A stretch of 64,000 bases of DNA from CBDFGT01 sp965247225 (GCA_965247225.1 CBDFGT010000014.1:62001-126000), one strand, 5' to 3'. Shown: positions 45,818 through 55,031, counted from the stretch's first letter. A program made the numbers and translations. The notes: generated by a model not told the origin, from the letters alone.

Positions 45818-47323
45818 GTGACCAGTCCCGACAGTATCATTCTTTCACCCGACGACAATGTGGCGGTTTCAACCCGGTTGATTGAGGCAGGCACAACATT
45901 GCCTTCCGGTGTTGTGACCACACAGCGTATTGATCCGGGTCACAAAATTGCCCTCGTATCCATCAAAACCGGTCAGCCGGTGATCAAATATGCCCAGGCC
46001 ATTGGTCGTGCGACCGTTGATATTGCCGCCGGTGATCACGTTCACAGCCATAATCTGGCTTTTGATCAGGATCGGCTGTCCATTGGCGAGGCTATTGCAC
46101 CGCCGGCGGTCACGCAAACAGACAAGGCCCGCACTTTCATGGGCTATCGTCGGGGTGATGGCCGGGCGGCAACCCGCAACTATATCGGAATTATCGCCAG
46201 CGTGAACTGTTCTACCACAGTGTGCCGCGCCATTGCCGAAGAGGCCAACAGGAAAATCCTGCCGAAATATGAAGGCATTGATGGTTTTGTTCCCATCGTT
46301 CATGATCAGGGCTGCGGCATGAGCTCCACAGGCGACGGTATGAAAAACCTGCACCGGACATTGGCCGGCTACACCCGCCATGTGAATTTCGGTGGCGTCC
46401 TGATGGTCGGGCTGGGTTGTGAAGTCAATCAGCTGACATTGTACGGCCAGGCGGGTGCCGGTTCATCCAAGCGCCATTTCAACATTCAGGATGCCGGTGG
46501 TTCGCGGCGTTCGGTGGAAAAAGCCCTTGTCGTTCTTGAGGAAATTGCCGCGGAAATCGGCCATCTGAAACGTGAGCCCATTTCCGTCAGCGAAATCATA
46601 GTCGGTCTTCAATGCGGCGGGTCTGATGGTTTTTCGGGCATTACCGCCAATCCTGCACTGGGTTTTGCCGTTGATCTGCTCGCAGGTTCCAACGGAACGG
46701 CGATTCTGTCCGAAACATCTGAAATTTATGGTGCCGAACACCTTCTGCGCAGCCGGGCCGTGTCCGAAGAGGTTGCCGTCAAACTCGATACGCTGATTTC
46801 CTGGTGGGAAAGCTATGTCGCCATGCATGGAGCCTCGCTGGATAACAATCCATCGCCCGGCAACAAGAAGGGTGGTTTGACGACAATTCTCGAAAAATCA
46901 CTGGGTGCTGTGGCCAAGGGTGGTCGCTCGCCATTGACAGCCGTTTATCACTATTCCGAGCGGGTAACCGAACATGGTCTCGTGTTCATGGATACACCGG
47001 GTTATGATCCGGTTTCGGCAACAGGGCAGGTCGCAGGCGGCGCCAATATTATTGCCTTCACAACAGGGCGCGGCAGCTGTTTCGGGTCGCGGCCGGTTCC
47101 ATCTATCAAGCTGACCAGCAATTCGGCCCTCTATCATGCGATGGAGGAGGATATGGATATCGATTGCGGCACCATCGCCACCGGGGAATCGACCATCGCC
47201 GGCAAGGGCCGCGAAATTTTTGATCTGATCATCGACACGGCTTCCGGCAGGAAAACCAAAAGTGAATTGTTTGGTTATGGCGACAATGAATTTGTACCCT
47301 GGCATCTGGGGGCAACGCTATGA
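45818..47323 (+). CDS. Altronate dehydratase family protein (UxaA-like)
   Basis: 501 residues from GTG 45818, which has GAGGAG six bases upstream; an ATG at 45797 lies before that ribosome-binding site. N-terminal SAF-like domain (about 1-85), then GYRRGDGRAATRNYIGIIASVNCS and C-terminal regions with DQGCGMSSTGDG, GLQCGGSDGFSGITANPALG and TTGRGSCFGSRPVPSIKLTSN. Family members dehydrate altronate or galactarate with iron. Overlap of 4 bases with the next gene, a zinc dehydrogenase, indicates a joint sugar-acid pathway. Confidence 0.85.
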   Translation: MTSPDSIILSPDDNVAVSTRLIEAGTTLPSGVVTTQRIDPGHKIALVSIKTGQPVIKYAQAIGRATVDIAAGDHVHSHNLAFDQDRLSIGEAIAPPAVTQTDKARTFMGYRRGDGRAATRNYIGIIASVNCSTTVCRAIAEEANRKILPKYEGIDGFVPIVHDQGCGMSSTGDGMKNLHRTLAGYTRHVNFGGVLMVGLGCEVNQLTLYGQAGAGSSKRHFNIQDAGGSRRSVEKALVVLEEIAAEIGHLKREPISVSEIIVGLQCGGSDGFSGITANPALGFAVDLLAGSNGTAILSETSEIYGAEHLLRSRAVSEEVAVKLDTLISWWESYVAMHGASLDNNPSPGNKKGGLTTILEKSLGAVAKGGRSPLTAVYHYSERVTEHGLVFMDTPGYDPVSATGQVAGGANIIAFTTGRGSCFGSRPVPSIKLTSNSALYHAMEEDMDIDCGTIATGESTIAGKGREIFDLIIDTASGRKTKSELFGYGDNEFVPWHLGATL

Positions 47324-48333
47324 AAGCAATTCTGTGCCGGGAGCCAGGATCTCTGGAATTGGTCCAGCGGCCGGATCTGCCCGATCCGCAGGCGGGCTGG
47401 GTGAACCTGAAGGTTGAATATGTTGGCATCTGCGGAACAGACTATCATATTTACGAGGGCAAGCAGCCATTCCTGCAATATCCTCGGGTCATGGGCCACG
47501 AAATTGCAGCATCTGTGGCAAAGAGCGGAGCAGGTGTTGAACTTGCGCCTGGCACAGCCGTAATTGTCAATCCGTATCTGGCCTGCGGTTCCTGCCATGC
47601 CTGCGCACAGGGCAAACCCAATTGCTGCATGGCCATCAAGGTTTTGGGCGTCCATGCAGACGGTGCATTCTGTGAAGAGATCACTGTTCCTGCCGCTAAT
47701 ATTTATCCGGCAAATGATATTCCTCTGATGGCTTCGGCCTGTGTGGAATTTCTGGCCATAGGTGCCCATGCCGTGCGCCGCTCCCGGACTCCGGAAGGTG
47801 CAAACACCCTGATCATCGGGGCTGGGCCGATAGGGCTCGGAACTGCCCTGTTTTCCCGCATCGCCGGGCACACGGTGACCCTTCTCGATGCAAGCCCGGA
47901 GCGTCTGGCAATGGCACAGGAACTGTTCGGTTTTGACGAAAACATTCTTGCGGGTGAAAACACCCTCGAAGACATTCGCACTGTCTCCGGTGGCAACGGG
48001 TTTGACACGGTCTTTGATGCCACTGGCCATGCAGGCTCCATGCAACAGGCCTTCTCCTATGTGGCGCATGGTGGTTCGCTGGTCTATGTCGGATTGGTCA
48101 AGGATGATCTGACATTTGCAGATCCCGAGTTTCACAAGCGGGAAATGACCCTGTTTGCCAGCCGGAATGCTCTCAAGGTTGATTTTGACCATGTCCGTGC
48201 CTGTATTTCCAATGGTTCGGTTGAATGGCAAAAACTGATTTCTCTTGAAACAACACTGGAAAAGGTCGCCACTGACCTGCCGGTTTGGGCAAGGCAGCGC
48301 TCGGGGCTGATCAAGGCGGTAATCCGCGTTTAG
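47320..48333 (+). CDS. Zinc-dependent alcohol dehydrogenase, sugar-acid type
   Basis: 337 residues, medium-chain dehydrogenase. Catalytic zinc site GICGTDYH and MGHE; structural zinc cysteines CGSCHACAQGKPNCC; nucleotide site IIGAGPIGLGTALF. The overlapping upstream uxaA-like gene suggests oxidation of a hexonate or sugar alcohol; an L-galactonate 5-dehydrogenase (LgoD-like) role is one option, but the substrate cannot be read from the sequence. Confidence 0.85.
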   Translation: MKAILCREPGSLELVQRPDLPDPQAGWVNLKVEYVGICGTDYHIYEGKQPFLQYPRVMGHEIAASVAKSGAGVELAPGTAVIVNPYLACGSCHACAQGKPNCCMAIKVLGVHADGAFCEEITVPAANIYPANDIPLMASACVEFLAIGAHAVRRSRTPEGANTLIIGAGPIGLGTALFSRIAGHTVTLLDASPERLAMAQELFGFDENILAGENTLEDIRTVSGGNGFDTVFDATGHAGSMQQAFSYVAHGGSLVYVGLVKDDLTFADPEFHKREMTLFASRNALKVDFDHVRACISNGSVEWQKLISLETTLEKVATDLPVWARQRSGLIKAVIRV

Positions 48334-48395
48334 GCACCAGTTCATAAGGCTTCGGTAAACTATGCCGTGTTAGACTGCAGGACAGGAAAGTCATG

Positions 48396-48410
48396 TTGCA
48401 CTGCAGCGAA
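48396..48410. promoter_or_regulatory. TGC-rich motif upstream of the PHB depolymerase gene
   Basis: TTGCACTGCAGCGAA around a CTGCAG core, with another CTGCAG at 48375. TGC-rich sites are known targets of the PHB regulator PhaR; the match here is by general resemblance only. Confidence 0.3.
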
Positions 48411-48441
48411 AAAATGGTAGTGTCGGGTTTGGAATTTTAAA

Positions 48442-48459
48442 ACAGGGCTGTTGCCCTGT
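48442..48459 (+). other. Hairpin in the PHB depolymerase leader
   Basis: ACAGGGC-TGTT-GCCCTGT, a perfect 7-bp stem 47 bp before the start codon. It could be an mRNA stabiliser or weak attenuator. Confidence 0.4.
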
Positions 48460-48506
48460 CACAATGGAAATGCGGTTCCGTTTGCCGAAACAAGGATACG
48501 TGTCCA

Positions 48507-49823
48507 ATGTTCTATCAGATGTACGAGATGAACCATGCGATGATGGCACCCTGGCGCGCGGCAGCAGATGCCATGCGCATTACCTGCCTGAACCCGATGA
48601 ATCCCCTGTCGCACACGACAGTGGGTCGTGCCATGGCCGCTGGACTCGAGGTTTTTGAGAGGGCCACGCGGCGCTATGGCAAGCCTTCGTTTAATCTGCC
48701 GTTCACGGAAATCAACGGGCAGACCGTGTCCGTGCACGAGAAGATTGTCTGGTCAAAGCCGTTTTGCCAGGTCATTCATTTTGAAAGGGTTCTGCCCGCC
48801 GGTACGCAACCCGGTCCCAAAATACTGATTGTTGCTCCCATGTCCGGCCATTACGCCACATTGCTGCGCGGCACGGTCGAACGCCTGATCTCCGACGCGG
48901 AAGTCTACATCACCGACTGGATTGATGCCCGTATGGTGCCGCTGACAGAAGGATCGTTCGATCTCGATGACTATATCGATTATGTCATTGAAATTCTGCA
49001 TCATCTCGGACCAGATACCCATGTTGTCGCTGTCTGTCAGCCGTCTGTGCCGGTTCTGGCCGCCATTGCTGTTATGGAAGAGGACAAGGATTCCCTGACT
49101 CCGTCATCCATGACCCTGATGGGTGGCCCGATTGACACACGTATCAATCCGACAGCGGTCAACAAACTGGCCCAGGAAAAGCCTCTGGAATGGTTCCGTG
49201 ACAATGTCATCATGCAGGTACCATGGCCGCAGCCGGGCATGATGCGTTCTGTCTATCCGGGCTTCCTGCAATTGTCAGGCTTCATGTCGATGAATCTGGA
49301 CCGTCATGTAAATGCGCAAAAGGAATTTTTCATGCATCTCGTCAAGAATGACGGTGAGCCTGCTGAAAAGCACCGTGATTTTTATGATGAATATCTGGCG
49401 GTGATGGATCTGACCGCAGAATTCTACCTGCAAACTGTGGATACTGTTTTCATCAAGCATGCCCTGCCGCAGGGAACCATGACCCACAGGGGACGACGGG
49501 TTGATACGTCAAAAATCACAAGGGTTGCCCTGTTGACGGTCGAAGGCGAGAATGATGACATTTCTGGTGTTGGACAAACCAATGCCGCCCAGACGATATG
49601 TACCTCCATACCGGATTCCATGCGTATGCATTATATGCAGCCGGATGTTGGTCACTACGGTGTGTTCAACGGATCACGATTCCGCAAGGAAATAGCACCC
49701 CGCATCCTGAAATTCATGGATGACAATCAGCGCGGAAAGACCAAATCCGAAGAACCGGTCGAAAAACCTGTGCGGCAAATTGGCCGCATCATAAAGGCAA
49801 GCTTTCCCGGCAGGACGGCCTGA
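48507..49823 (+). CDS. phaZ: Intracellular polyhydroxybutyrate depolymerase
   Basis: 438 residues. Cytoplasmic enzyme that mobilises PHB granules. The cysteine nucleophile motif CQPSVPVLAAIAVM is at about residue 177, with PMSGHYATLLRGTVERLI before it and DVGHYGVFNGSRFRKEIAPRI (catalytic His) near the C-terminus; no signal peptide. Implies a PHB store in the cell, though no synthase is in the window. A TGC-rich motif and a hairpin precede it. Confidence 0.92.
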   Translation: MFYQMYEMNHAMMAPWRAAADAMRITCLNPMNPLSHTTVGRAMAAGLEVFERATRRYGKPSFNLPFTEINGQTVSVHEKIVWSKPFCQVIHFERVLPAGTQPGPKILIVAPMSGHYATLLRGTVERLISDAEVYITDWIDARMVPLTEGSFDLDDYIDYVIEILHHLGPDTHVVAVCQPSVPVLAAIAVMEEDKDSLTPSSMTLMGGPIDTRINPTAVNKLAQEKPLEWFRDNVIMQVPWPQPGMMRSVYPGFLQLSGFMSMNLDRHVNAQKEFFMHLVKNDGEPAEKHRDFYDEYLAVMDLTAEFYLQTVDTVFIKHALPQGTMTHRGRRVDTSKITRVALLTVEGENDDISGVGQTNAAQTICTSIPDSMRMHYMQPDVGHYGVFNGSRFRKEIAPRILKFMDDNQRGKTKSEEPVEKPVRQIGRIIKASFPGRTA

Positions 49824-49967
49824 TCACCGAAATTCTACGAATTACAGCAGGAATCTCAAAGCGATATCCGATTGCTGCGGTCAGGATCTTGCACCTGCAA
49901 CCTGTCTTTACCACATCGAATATATCGTGCAGGCATAGGGTCGGCCGATTTTTTGAGGTTAAAGACA

Positions 49968-50387
49968 ATGAACCAGTCAACAGTAATCCGCCCGGAATGG
50001 ACTCCGGCAACGACAGCCCTGATGGTTCTGGGCTTTATCGTTTTCTGGCCTTTGGGCCTTGCAATGCTTGCCTACATCCTGTTCGGCGATCGCATTCCTG
50101 CACTCAAACGCAATTTTGCAGACAAGAAAGCCGGCCTGTTTTCCGGTTGCGGTATAGGAAGCAACCGGCGCAGCCATCATTTTGGTACCGGCAATGCCGC
50201 CTTTGACGAATGGCGCAACACGGAACTTGCCCGCATGGACGAACAGCGTCGCAAACTGGATGAGATGCGCGCAGAGTTTGATGAGTACATGAAAGAATTG
50301 CGCCGTGCCAGGGACCAGGAAGAGTTTGACCGTTTCATGCGCAATCGCAAGCCATCGGACGGTTTTGATATTGTCAACGGAAACTGA
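49968..50387 (+). CDS. DUF2852 membrane protein
   Basis: 139 residues from ATG 49968. One strong membrane segment (TTALMVLGFIVFWPLGLAMLAYILFG) near the N-terminus, a short GCGIGSNRRSHHFGTGNAAFDEWR link and a charged helical tail (LDEMRAEFDEYMKELRRARDQEEFDRFM). This matches DUF2852, common in Rhizobiales and of unknown function. A RIME-type repeat starts 7 bp after its stop. Confidence 0.85.
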   Translation: MNQSTVIRPEWTPATTALMVLGFIVFWPLGLAMLAYILFGDRIPALKRNFADKKAGLFSGCGIGSNRRSHHFGTGNAAFDEWRNTELARMDEQRRKLDEMRAEFDEYMKELRRARDQEEFDRFMRNRKPSDGFDIVNGN

Positions 50388-50393
50388 CACCAT

Positions 50394-50499
50394 AAAGCAT
50401 GTCGGGCAAAACTGTCCGGCGGTTTTGCGATAACGACATGCGTAAAAACAAAGACTTGAAGCGTGGCAAGCGAATCTGGAAGATCGCAACACGCTTTAG
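50394..50499. repeat. RIME1-like palindromic intergenic repeat
   Basis: 106 bp made of two palindromes: GCATGTCG (50397) pairs with CGACATGC (50434-50441) around GCAAAAC/GTTTTGC, and AAGCGTG (50459) pairs with CACGCTT (50490-50496) around GCGA/TCGC. The middle GGTTTTGCGATAACGACATG is one I recall from Rhizobium/Brucella-type intergenic repeats (RIME1, Bru-RS). The name is from memory; the structure is seen directly. Confidence 0.7.
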
Positions 50500-50507
50500 T
50501 GTAACGG

Positions 50508-50542
50508 ACCGGCATCTCAAGCCAGATGCCGGTTTTTTTTTG
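50508..50542 (+). terminator. Rho-independent terminator after the DUF2852 gene
   Basis: ACCGGCATCT-CAAGCC-AGATGCCGGT, a 10-bp perfect stem followed by nine T. Its right arm is duplicated 180 bp downstream without the left arm. Confidence 0.9.
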
Positions 50543-50625
50543 AAAGGCCGCCGAATTTGAAAAGCCTCCCGAATCAGATAGCAAGGGCCCATGCTGTCCA
50601 TCTTTTCCAAAGCACGCCGACCCGC
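50519..50625 (+). repeat. Direct repeat, copy A (terminator arm through first codons of the metallopeptidase gene)
   Basis: 107 bp from the terminator loop through the ribosome-binding region to the first 12 codons of the original metallopeptidase gene. Copy B at 50698-50803 is identical except for a T-run of eight instead of nine. Confidence 0.9.
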
Positions 50626-50698
50626 TCAACCCAAAACCCGCATAGTGGACGTGGCCGGTCGCGAACTGCCGTTGACCGTGCGGGAAGATGCCCGCTGA
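50591..50698 (+). pseudogene. Orphaned original 5' end of the YgjP-like metallopeptidase gene
   Basis: 35 codons (MLSIFSKARRPAQPKTR ... GRELPLTVREDAR) end in TGA created by an inserted copy. The GRELPLTVREDAR part looks like the missing N-terminal strand region of the downstream gene. Removing the 106 bases between 50695 and 50802 joins DAR in frame to ATRMTLRIEPGG. Confidence 0.75.
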
Positions 50699-50803
50699 AG
50701 CCAGATGCCGGTTTTTTTTGAAAGGCCGCCGAATTTGAAAAGCCTCCCGAATCAGATAGCAAGGGCCCATGCTGTCCATCTTTTCCAAAGCACGCCGACC
50801 CGC
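50698..50803 (+). repeat. Direct repeat, copy B (inserted inside the metallopeptidase gene)
   Basis: Second copy of the 50519-50625 segment, without the terminator's left arm. It carries a start codon and ribosome-binding region, so the 3' part of the gene can still be translated. Confidence 0.9.
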
Positions 50804-51455
50804 CACACGCATGACGCTGCGCATTGAGCCTGGCGGGCGGGCGTTGAAAATGACAGTCCCGCAAGGGTTGGCAGAACGGGAGGTTGCACGTTTTCTGGAC
50901 CGCCACCAGGGCTGGCTGATGACCAGGCTGGCACGCTACAAGTCCGACGACGGTCTGCGCGAAGGCGGCACGATTTCCATACGCGGTGTTGCGCATCGTA
51001 TTGAAAGAACAGGAAAATTGCGTGGCCTGACAGAAATCGTTCCAGGCGATGCAATGCCTGTGCTGCGTGTGAGCGGTGCACCGGAACATCTGGGCCGCCG
51101 CATTGCAGACCATCTCAGGAAAGAGGCCCGGAAGGATCTTGAACCGCTTGTTTCAGCGCACGCAAAATCCATTGGCCGCAAGGTCAAGTCCATCACCATG
51201 AAGGATACCAGAAGCCGTTGGGGCTCCTGCGCCCATGACGGGTCGTTGAGTTTTTCCTGGCGCATCATTATGGCACCACCGTCCGTCATCAATTATCTGG
51301 CCGCCCATGAAGTCGCGCATCTGGCAGAAATGAATCACGGTCCGCAGTTCTGGCACCTGTGCGAACGGCTCTGTCCGGAGATGGAAACAGCCAAATCCTG
51401 GCTCAAGCGTCATGGAACCATGCTGCATGCCATTGATTTTGGCTGGAAGGATTAG
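50769..51455 (+). CDS. YgjP-like (DUF45) metallopeptidase, rebuilt N-terminus
   Basis: 228 residues. The C-terminal domain has AAHEVAHLAEMNHGPQFW: HExxH zinc motif with the third histidine, as in the YgjP/WLM group; MKDTRSRWGSCAHDGSLSFSWRII is the preceding family motif. The first 12 residues (MLSIFSKARRPA) come from the duplicated copy B and are joined directly to TRMTLRIEPGGR, so about 23 residues present in the orphaned 5' fragment are missing. The TAG stop is formed at the TA end of the short MITE-like element. The substrate is unknown and activity after the change is uncertain. Confidence 0.85.
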   Translation: MLSIFSKARRPATRMTLRIEPGGRALKMTVPQGLAEREVARFLDRHQGWLMTRLARYKSDDGLREGGTISIRGVAHRIERTGKLRGLTEIVPGDAMPVLRVSGAPEHLGRRIADHLRKEARKDLEPLVSAHAKSIGRKVKSITMKDTRSRWGSCAHDGSLSFSWRIIMAPPSVINYLAAHEVAHLAEMNHGPQFWHLCERLCPEMETAKSWLKRHGTMLHAIDFGWKD

Positions 51456-51595
51456 AGCGTGTCGTCAATGATAGGTTGGAGCGTGGTTTGAGGGAAAATG
51501 CTCGTGATACATGAGGTATCACTTGCGCTTTTCGCCTGTTCAGCGACAAAATCCGTCTCGCGCCACGCCCAATCTCTAATTGACGACGCGCTCTA
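51453..51595. mobile_element. TA-flanked inverted-repeat element (MITE-like), short copy
   Basis: 143 bp with imperfect 33-bp inverted ends (outer TAGAGCG...CGCTCTA), TA at both edges. Compared with the long copy at 36784-37051 it lacks the segment between two GAAAATG repeats but keeps the GTGATAC...GTATCAC hairpin and the CGCTTTTCGCCTGTTCAGCG part. It lies between ygjP and trpF; its first bases form the ygjP stop codon. Nothing else is seen in the gap. Confidence 0.8.
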
Positions 51596-51640
51596 GCAAT
51601 TTGTCTCGACTCTTTTGCCTTTTTCTGGCAGTTCGCTGTC

Positions 51641-52311
51641 ATGACCCTATCGATCAAAATTTGCGGATTGAAAACCGCTGAAAGCGTTGACAAGGCTGTA
51701 GAGCTGGGCGCAACCCATGTGGGCTTTATTTTCTTTCCAAAAAGCCCGCGCAATATTCTGGCAGACGATGCGGCAATACTGGCTGACCGCGTTCGCGACC
51801 GCGCCAGGATTGTCGCCGTCACCGTTGATGCCACAAGCGACGAACTGGATGAGATCACCTCGATCCTGCGTCCGGATATCCTCCAGTTTCATGGCCGCGA
51901 AACACCTGAGCGCATTTTGACGATCAGGGCCGTTTATGGCCTTTCTGTCATGAAGGTGATTTCGGTGCAGGACGCTGATGATTTGCGCCGCATTGAGCCC
52001 TATATAGGCATAGCTGACCGGTTTCTGATTGACGCCAAGGCCCCCGGGGGCTCGGATCTGCCGGGTGGCAACGGTGTGTCATTTGACTGGCGACTTCTGG
52101 AAGCGTTGGGGGATGATGTGGATTATATGCTGTCAGGCGGTCTCAACAAGGACAATATAGCCGGGGCCCTGTCGATGACAAAAGCCGGCGGTGTAGATTT
52201 GTCGTCCGGAGTTGAAAGTGCGCCGGGTGTCAAAGACCTTGGAATGATGGAAGATTTTTTTGAAAGCATACGCCGGGCAATTGCGTTGAGATCGGCTTCT
52301 GGGAGAATACA

Positions 52312-52315
<4 letters not shown>
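51641..52315 (+). CDS. trpF: Phosphoribosylanthranilate isomerase
   Basis: 224 residues, TIM barrel. SIKICGLKT has the catalytic cysteine and DRFLIDAKAPGGSD the aspartate; LSGGLNKDNI and VDLSSGVESAPGVKD bind phosphate. Third step of tryptophan synthesis from anthranilate. First gene of the trp-accD-folC run; its stop overlaps the trpB GTG (GTGA). Confidence 0.96.
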
Positions 52316-53532
<1,217 letters not shown>

Positions 53533-53537
53533 TTGAT

Positions 53538-53825
53538 ATGGACGATGGTCATAAAGAGAGCACCAGGAACTTGGCAGGTCTTCTCAAGGATGTGCTGGAA
53601 CATGGAGAATTTTCATTTGGGCCGGAATCCCTTGTGGAGTTGGTCAGCTACATGCAGGCCCAGCAGAGCTTTAATGTCTCGCTGATGAAAGCGCTTATTC
53701 AGGTCATAGCGGGAAATTTTGACAGAAATGACTTCAACGTTATGTTCGAGCGCGAAAGTCAGGTCACGCTGCACGCCAATGAATTTCTGGAAAGCCTGAT
53801 GAAAAAAACGGTATCAAACAAATGA
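53538..53825 (+). CDS. Unknown small protein inside the trp operon (first of two)
   Basis: 95 residues, not recognised. It looks wholly helical and soluble (AGLLKDVLEHGEFSFGPESLVELVSYMQ, then ALIQVIAGNFDRNDF and HANEFLESLMKK). It starts 5 bp after trpB without a clear ribosome-binding site and overlaps the next gene by 4 bases (ATGA). Base use is more A+T-rich than in trpB. The close spacing supports real translation. Confidence 0.6.
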   Translation: MDDGHKESTRNLAGLLKDVLEHGEFSFGPESLVELVSYMQAQQSFNVSLMKALIQVIAGNFDRNDFNVMFERESQVTLHANEFLESLMKKTVSNK

Positions 53826-54181
53826 GTGAGCCTGGCGGAAAAGTGACCAGATTGTCGAGCATAGATGGTGGAAAGTCTGAACTGGAAGAGTTGCGGAAAA
53901 TGGTAGAAAACCTTCATAACACAGGTGGAGGCTCAGGAGGTGGCGGAATGGAATCACGTTTGGCCAAACTGGAAGCAAGCATTTCCTATATTGAGAAAAA
54001 CCTGACAGAAACGCGGTCTGATACGAGGGATGTGAGAGACAGGACTATACGTTTGGAAGAGAAGGTGAACCACCTTCCGTCCAAAGGTTTTATAGTATCA
54101 TCACTCATGACGGTTCTTGCTCTATTGACTGCATTGATTGTCTTCCAGCAACACATCAGAACCCTTTTTTCTGTTCAGTGA
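53822..54181 (+). CDS. Unknown coiled-coil protein with C-terminal membrane anchor (second of two)
   Basis: 119 residues, not assigned. A polar start, a glycine-rich linker (GGGSGGGG, about 36-43), a coiled coil (SRLAKLEASISYIEKNLTET and VRDRTIRLEEKVNHL) and one C-terminal membrane segment (GFIVSSLMTVLALLTALIVF). Small tail-anchored coiled-coil proteins of this design are frequent in phages and mobile DNA, but that is a resemblance, not an identification. Coupled to the upstream gene; trpA begins 11 bp later. Confidence 0.65.
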   Translation: MSEPGGKVTRLSSIDGGKSELEELRKMVENLHNTGGGSGGGGMESRLAKLEASISYIEKNLTETRSDTRDVRDRTIRLEEKVNHLPSKGFIVSSLMTVLALLTALIVFQQHIRTLFSVQ

Positions 54182-54192
54182 AAGCCTAAATT

Positions 54193-55031
54193 ATGACCGC
54201 ACGTATGGACAAACGCTTTGCCGAACTGAAAAAACAGGGCCGTCCGGCTCTTGTCACCTATTTCATGGGCGGAGACCCGGATTACGTCACGTCGCTTGGC
54301 ATCATGAAGGCACTGCCGCAGGCCGGTGCCGATGTGATCGAGCTTGGAATGCCCTTCTCTGACCCGATGGCAGACGGTCCCGCCATCCAGATGGCAGGCC
54401 AGCGCGCCCTGAAAGGCGGCCAGACACTGGCCAAAACATTGCAGCTTGCCCGTGATTTCCGCAAAAGTGATGCGCAAACCCGATTGTTTTGATGGGCTAT
54501 TATAATCCCGTCTATATTTACGGGGTTGAGCGGTTCTTGAAGGATGCGCTGGAGGCCGGTATCGATGGTCTCATCATCGTTGATCTGCCGCCGGAAATGG
54601 ACAAGGAGCTTTGCATCCCGGCACTGGCCAAAGACATCAATTTTATACGGCTGGCCACGCCGACAACCGATGAAAAGCGCTTGCCGGCAGTTTTGGAAAA
54701 TACGTCCGGTTTTGTCTATTATGTCTCCATGAATGGTATTACCGGTTCCGCCCTGCCCGATCTTTCTCTTGTTGGTGCGGCCGTTACCCGCATCAAGGCC
54801 CACACCGGTCTGCCGGTCTGCGTCGGCTTTGGTGTCAAGACGGCGGAACAGGCGCGCCTCATTGGTGCCACGGCGGATGGTGTCGTTGTCGGCTCCGCCA
54901 TCGTCAACCAGCTTGCCCTCAGTCTCGACAAGGATGGCAAAGCCACCGCAGATACGATAGAGAGCGTGATAACACTCGTGCGTGGCCTGTCGACCGGCGT
55001 TCATGCCGCCCGTCTTGCCGCCGCCGAATAA
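54193..55031 (+). pseudogene. trpA: Tryptophan synthase alpha chain, interrupted by a one-base frameshift
   Basis: The first frame gives ALVTYFMGGDPDY and DVIELGMPFSDPMADGPAIQ (catalytic Glu) and breaks at about 54480. Family sequence resumes in another frame at GYYNPVYIYGVERFL, with VDLPPEMDKE (catalytic Asp), TPTTDEKRLP and GFGVKTAEQARLIG. Adding one C to CAAACCCGATTG restores QTPIVLMGYYNP. Either a recent mutation making the cell need tryptophan or a base missed in a C-run. The rest is full length. Confidence 0.92.
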
